Assembly: GCA_037974665.1 (NCBI GenBank)
Contig: CM075777.1
Location: 15,337,001 to 15,401,000 of the forward strand
Source of the DNA: Ehretia macrophylla
Lineage: Eukaryota; Streptophyta; Magnoliopsida; Boraginales; Ehretiaceae
DNA length: 64,000 bases
Direction: 5' to 3'
Made by a program: the position numbers and the translations under genes. Of the stretch, positions 59,556 through 64,000 are shown piece by piece. Each line of letters starts with the position of its first letter. Position 1 is the stretch's first letter. The notes under the pieces were generated by a model. It was not told the origin of the DNA and did not search any database. It was given only the letters and a program-made list of their open reading frames with translations.

Positions 59556-60234
59556 GGGCTCCGTTTGTTTGCTGTAAAATATTCTTCCGGAAAACATTTT
59601 CCTACTTTTATGGTGTTTGGTAACACCGAAAAATTGGTCAACCGGAAAACATTTTCCAGTCAAAAATGGTGGGCTACTTTTTGGAGATTTTCCGGTGTTT
59701 GGTAACACCGGAAAATTGGTCAACCGGAAAACATTTTCTGGTCAAAAATGGTAGACTACTTTTTAGAGATTTTCCACTGTTTGGTAACACCGGAAAATTG
59801 GTCAACTGGAAAATATTTTTCGGTCAAAAATAACGGCTAGTTCAAAATTTGGAAAAATATTTTCATTTCTTTGGGAGATGAAAACATTTTTCGGAACTTA
59901 ACCACCCTTATTTTATGTGTATTTTTTTTTGTAAATCTCATGTCAGAAAATATTTTTTATTGTACATCCAAACACAAGAAAATATTTTCCAGTATTCTAT
60001 TTTCCAAAAAAATATTTTCATCTAATAAGTTATTTTACGAAAACAAACAGAACTCAGGAAAATATTTTCCTCTGAAAACATTTTTCAAGAAAACATTTTC
60101 CACTAAAAACATTTTCCATAAGCAAGTTATTTTACAGTAAACAAACGAAGGAAAATATTTTATTTTTCAAGAAAACATTTTCCACAGAAAATATTTTCCA
60201 CAAGTAAGTTATTTTACGGCAAACAAACGGAACC
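59556..60234. mobile_element. Inverted-repeat element with internal GGAAAACATTTTCC repeats
   Basis: Terminal inverted repeats are GGGCTCCGTTTGTTTGCTGT and the inverse of the right end, AGGTTCCGTTTGTTTGCCGT. Inside, roughly 110-bp units with GGTGTTTGGTAACACCGGAA and CAACCGGAAAACATTTTC repeat about three times on the left, and GAAAACATTTTCC palindromes recur on the right. No coding frame is present. It is probably a non-autonomous hAT- or Mutator-like element. Confidence 0.65.
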
Positions 60235-60684
60235 TTGAAATTATAAATTCAACCTCATGAGCAAATATTTGACCCGAATTTACAAATATTAAAATTTTAA
60301 TTTATTTAAAAAGTGCTTCCAAACGAAAAAGGCTAGTTTTGCAAATGAATTATGCAAAATTCTATAGAATTCATTTGTTCTCAATTTGAAAAGACCAAAA
60401 AATAAAATAAACAAACATACAATCCAAAAAATGTCTAGGTCGCAATTTATCTTTTTTCAATTGTAGTAGGTAAATACCAGGCAAACTTGAAAAATTTCAC
60501 CCAAAATCGAGACAAGTTAGCTATGGGGGCTTAATTAAGAAATTTGCAAGTTTAGGGGCTTAAATAGAAGCGTGGACATCATCAGTATTGTATTTTCAGA
60601 ATCGATCCGGCGCGGATCTTGTTTGCTCACCCATTTTTCTTTTTTCATTTCTCCTTTCTATTTTCCCCAAATTGGAGGCTGAAG
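60235..60684 (+). other. 5' flank of PPR-G
   Basis: GCTTAAATAGAAGCGTGGAC and CAGAATCGATCCGGCGCGG match the F flank near 51.70-51.75 kb. A TATTTTCAG before this word could be a 3' splice site of a leader intron, but that is unproven. Confidence 0.5.
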
Positions 60685-62563
60685 ATGAAGAAGAGCAACA
60701 CAGCAGCTGCTTTTATTGCTTTTGGCAGCTCAAGATCTAGACGAGGTGCATCTACTCTTTCCTTTATGCACCCACTACTAATTTTCTCATCACCTCTTCA
60801 TACTAGTACAACCCACTGCTCCTTTTCACTAAAATCAAGATATGGGTTTGAATCCATTAAGGATGTTGATGATGCTATTTCTCTATTCCATCGAATGGTT
60901 CGATGAGTCCTAAGCCTTCAGTTGTAGAATACAATAAACTTCTGACTGTAATGGCCAAGATGAAACATTATTCGGCTGCGGTTTCTTTGTTCAAGAATAT
61001 GCGCATTTTGGGTATTCCTGTTGACGAATATACAATGGCTATTGCAATCAACTGTTATTGCCATATGAAACGTGTCGATCTGGGTTTTGCAATCTTAGCC
61101 TGCTTTTTCAAGCTTGGCCATGTACCTAATTTCACTACCTACAACACTCTAATTAAGGGTCTGTTTTTGAACGATAAGTTTGTTGAGGCCGTAGAGTTAT
61201 TCAAAAAGTTGTTCAGAGAGAACCTTTGTGAGCCTGATGAATTTACTTTCGCGACTGTATTGGACGGTTTGTGCAAATCAGGACATACAAACAAGGCTGT
61301 CGAGCTGCTCAGGGTATTGGAAAAAGGAAATTGCAAACCAACTGTCGAGTCGTATAACACTGTTATTGATAGTCTATGTATGGATAGAATGGTAGATGAT
61401 GCTATGAACCTCTTATCTGAAATGATTGACAGGGACATTCCACCAAACATTGTCGCCTACAGTTCGTTAATTAATGGATTGTGTAATTTTGGCCTGTGGG
61501 ATGAAGTTGAACTGTTGTTGAATAAGATGGCTGATTACAAAAACTCTCCAGATTTACATACTTCTAGTATTTTGGTGGATGCATTTTGTAAGGAAGGATT
61601 AATAGAAGATGTAGAGAATGTATTACAAATTATGATCCAGAGCGCTGTGCATCCTGACATAGTTACATATGGTGCACTAATGGATGGATATTGTTTGCAA
61701 GGCCGGTTAAATGAAGCAGAAAGAGTTTTTGAACGTTTGATGGCTGAAGGCTTGAAGCCTGACATTACTCAATATAACATATTATTGAATGGATATTGTA
61801 AAAATAAGAAAATAGATGATGCAATGTGCCTGTTTTGACAGATGCCTTGTCTAGGGTTGGTACCTGGCGCAGAGAGTTATAGCATCATGATATAGGGATT
61901 GTTCTGTGTAGGTAAATGCGCTACTGCAGAAAAACTTTTTGAGGATATGCAATTGACAGGCGTAGTTCCAGACACTTTCACTTACGGTATTATGCTAGAT
62001 GGGCTTTGCAAGCACAGACCCATTGAAGAAGCTTTGTCCTTTTTCTATGATGTCGAGGGCAAGGGATTAGTTCGTTATATTTCTTTCGACAGTATCATGA
62101 TCAACGGACTATGCAAGAGAGGGAAACTTGATGTTGCTAGCAATATGTTCAACAATCTTGCTTCCAAAGGGTTGCATCCAAATGTTACGACATACAATAT
62201 AATGATAAAGGGGCTTTGTCAACATATGTTCTTGGAGGATACGAAGAAGCTTTTTGAGAAAATGGAAAATAGCGGTTGTTTGCCAAATGAAATTACTTAT
62301 AATGTTATTATCCAAGAATTCTTAAAGCAGGGTATCTCTCATGATACGACGATGTATCTCGAGTAAATGGTCAAATGAGGTTTCTCACCTGATTCGTCTA
62401 CATTACCATATTGATACATCTACTCCCCGTAGAAGGTCAGGATCTTTTGTTTCAGAATATGATTCAGAAATTGGTTCTAAATGATAAAAAAAATCTCTAA
62501 GTTTCTGGTGTTACATTATGTTCCTCACTTCAACAGGAGACGTTGAAAGTTGGTAAGACATGA
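60685..62563 (+). pseudogene. RFL-type PPR pseudogene, copy G
   Basis: It starts MKKSNTAAAFIAFGSSRSRR and continues through RYGFESIKDVDDAISLFHRM. A single-base loss at about 60,902 (CGAATGAGACC to CGATGAGTCC) shifts the frame. From 60903 a 311-codon frame covers PPR motifs 1-9, closed by CGA to TGA after CLF. The same frame then has TAG at 61893 (CAG in F) and continues 155 codons to TAA (CAA in F) at 62364. Further breaks lie in the tail. It is the closest relative of F in this window by eye, including the RYIS motif 11/12 junction. Read-through is not expected, though a truncated nine-motif product from the internal ATG at 60903 is conceivable. Confidence 0.87.
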
Positions 62564-63753
62564 TCTCTAGGTTTTTGCAGCTTTGTTATATTTTTATAAT
62601 TTATAGTTTGATTATATTTGGAAAGAAATTCTTATCATGTAATGTTTCTTGGCAAATTTTTTTGTGTTGAACCTGAGAAAATGTCTCTATCAATCTTTTC
62701 TGGATCATGGTATTTGATATAATATATGTCTAGAGGGAGATGCTAATAACAATAAGTTTGTTATCCCTTGACACAGCCTTGAAGAAGTTTGAAAAGAAAG
62801 TTTGTTTCTGTAAGCTGAATAGTAGCTTTGAAGCAAAATCTGGCATATATATCTGTAGCAACGAGCTAGTGAACCTGATATCAGGAACATTAGGGCGGAA
62901 GATAGTTTTTACTGTGGCAGAAGATCAGGTGCTCTTGTGAATCCTTCCATTGTTAAATGTGGCATATCGTTTTCCATTGTACAATTTCATAATTGTGATG
63001 TTGGCTTGATTTTTCACAAGTAAACATGGTATAGATGTGGAGTTTGTATTAGAGAATCTGTGCTATTTCACTATGTCAAAAGACTTGAAATGCATGACAA
63101 AAGCAAAGTGGGAGGCATTCAGCTCATGATAAGCCAAGTAGTGGATTTGTGTAAGGTATTAAATTGTGCAATTTTTTGTCATGTGATTTTCTATTTGAAG
63201 TCTAGGCAACTGATATGTATTCATTATGTCTATAATAACCTGTAAAATCTGGAACTAAATTATGTCTCCATTTTGTAGCATACTTCTTACTCATAACTGT
63301 GCCTATGAACTTTAGTACCTAAACACGTAAATTATGAAATATGTTTGACTGTGAAAAGCATCAGGCTTAGGCCCAGGTTCAATCCCCTGAAATATGTATC
63401 CAAGTCAGAAACCCAAAGCCCAAATTGTGCACAGATGCTCAGTTGAATGAGCAGCTCAGACCTCCATCCCCTCCTGCACGTTGACTTCCACCTCTCCTTG
63501 GATATTTTTGAAACTGAAAGCGAAGAAGTTTCTTTGACATGTGTTCGGTTCAATTTTCTCCCTCTGCCCTGATTACTTTGTGCAAAGAGCTGCAAATGTG
63601 GCAGTGAATTTTGTTGCTTGATCAATTAGGTGTGGGTGTTTCCCATTAGATTGGATTTGTAATGTCCCACCCCCTTTAGCCTCTGTTTTGTTCAGTGATC
63701 TTCCCCCTCTAAGGGTTGGTTAACTTTGTGATTAATCAATACATTGATTTCAG
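62564..63753 (+). repeat. 3'-flank module of PPR-G and 5' region of the right-edge gene
   Basis: The first part matches B and D flanks (AAAGAAATTC, TTTCTTGGCA, CTTGAAGAAGTTT). The part at 62.94-63.24 kb matches 3.14-3.49 kb, and 63.36-63.75 kb matches 1.95-2.36 kb. No separate gene was recognised. Confidence 0.6.
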
Positions 63754-63813
63754 ACTGTTTGTATATACTTCCTTCAAAATCTAGCTGTTTCCCCAGACAA
63801 GAGAAAGTCAAAA

Positions 63814-64000
63814 ATGAGGAAGATGGGAATATACATCGCTCTGAGTGGGGTTGCTTTTGCCATAAGCATTGGTATCGTGGCAGCTTTCTTGATCATTCGA
63901 GGGAGGAAGAAAAACGACTCGTGCAAGACTGAAGATGGGGAGCTACAACAGCTTAAGTTGAGTATAAGAACTGTCAGTGAAAAAAGAGTTTTATTTGATG
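63814..64000 (+). CDS. Single-pass membrane protein, 5' part only
   Basis: The frame from this ATG stays open to the window end (62 codons). It begins MRKMGIYIALSGVAFAISIG and continues IVAAFLIIRGRKKN, a hydrophobic segment of about 22 residues (6-27) followed by a basic stop-transfer stretch. Then comes an acidic, Gln-rich juxtamembrane part (EDGELQQLKLSIRT). The frame is also open back to a TTTCAG acceptor-like site at 63753, so this may be an internal exon starting TVCIYFLQNL. A receptor-like kinase or related receptor is the best guess from this layout; no kinase is in view. The upstream DNA has a truncated copy at 1.95-2.4 kb. Confidence 0.5.
   Translation, partial: MRKMGIYIALSGVAFAISIGIVAAFLIIRGRKKNDSCKTEDGELQQLKLSIRTVSEKRVLFD

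Overview
This window is nuclear DNA from a flowering plant, very probably a woody eudicot. The evidence is AT-rich, repeat-dense intergenic DNA, P-class pentatricopeptide repeat (PPR) proteins of the restorer-of-fertility-like (RFL) kind, plant L1 and RTE LINEs, solo LTRs, several MITE-like inverted-repeat elements and an organelle-like insert. Species cannot be read from the sequence.

The backbone is a tandem RFL-PPR array, all on the + strand: copies A (15.6-17.2 kb), B (21.8-23.9), C (24.5-24.8, fragment), D (30.3-32.1), E (35.7-37.6), F (51.8-53.6) and G (60.7-62.6). Only F keeps one uninterrupted frame (599 codons from its first ATG, 14 PPR motifs and a degenerate tail). It has lost the 5' end that A, B, D, E and G share. 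The other copies are pseudogenes with stops, frameshifts, deletions or insertions. Recognisable 5'-flank and 3'-flank modules recur beside the genes, so the duplication unit was gene plus flanks. At 2.7-3.5 kb both modules are present with no gene between them.

Mobile DNA layout: an RTE fragment (4.4-4.7 kb); a nest at 5.8-14.4 kb (MITE split by a copia-type LTR, which holds a 3.55-kb solo LTR and about 3 kb of organelle-like DNA); inverted-repeat elements at 18.3-20.4, 28.9-29.7, 33.2-33.7, 45.8-46.3, 47.6-49.3 and 59.6-60.2 kb; a 456-bp solo LTR at 27.6 kb; a second 3.55-kb solo LTR at 37.7-41.3 kb; a 5'-truncated RTE LINE at 42.5-44.4 kb; a 1.4-kb tandem duplication at 46.4-51.0 kb; and an L1-type LINE inserted into another LINE at 54.5-58.3 kb.

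Non-PPR host genes are few: an antisense armadillo-repeat pseudogene (26.0-27.0 kb), an unidentified decayed exon (25.4-25.8 kb), and at the right edge the start or an internal exon of a single-pass membrane protein (63.8 kb onward). The DNA just upstream of that last gene has a truncated paralogue at 1.95-2.4 kb, so both window ends belong to the same duplicated neighbourhood. RFL proteins normally enter mitochondria and bind one mitochondrial transcript each. Here the fifth residue of several PPR motifs, which contacts the RNA base, differs between copies while the surrounding scaffold is nearly constant.
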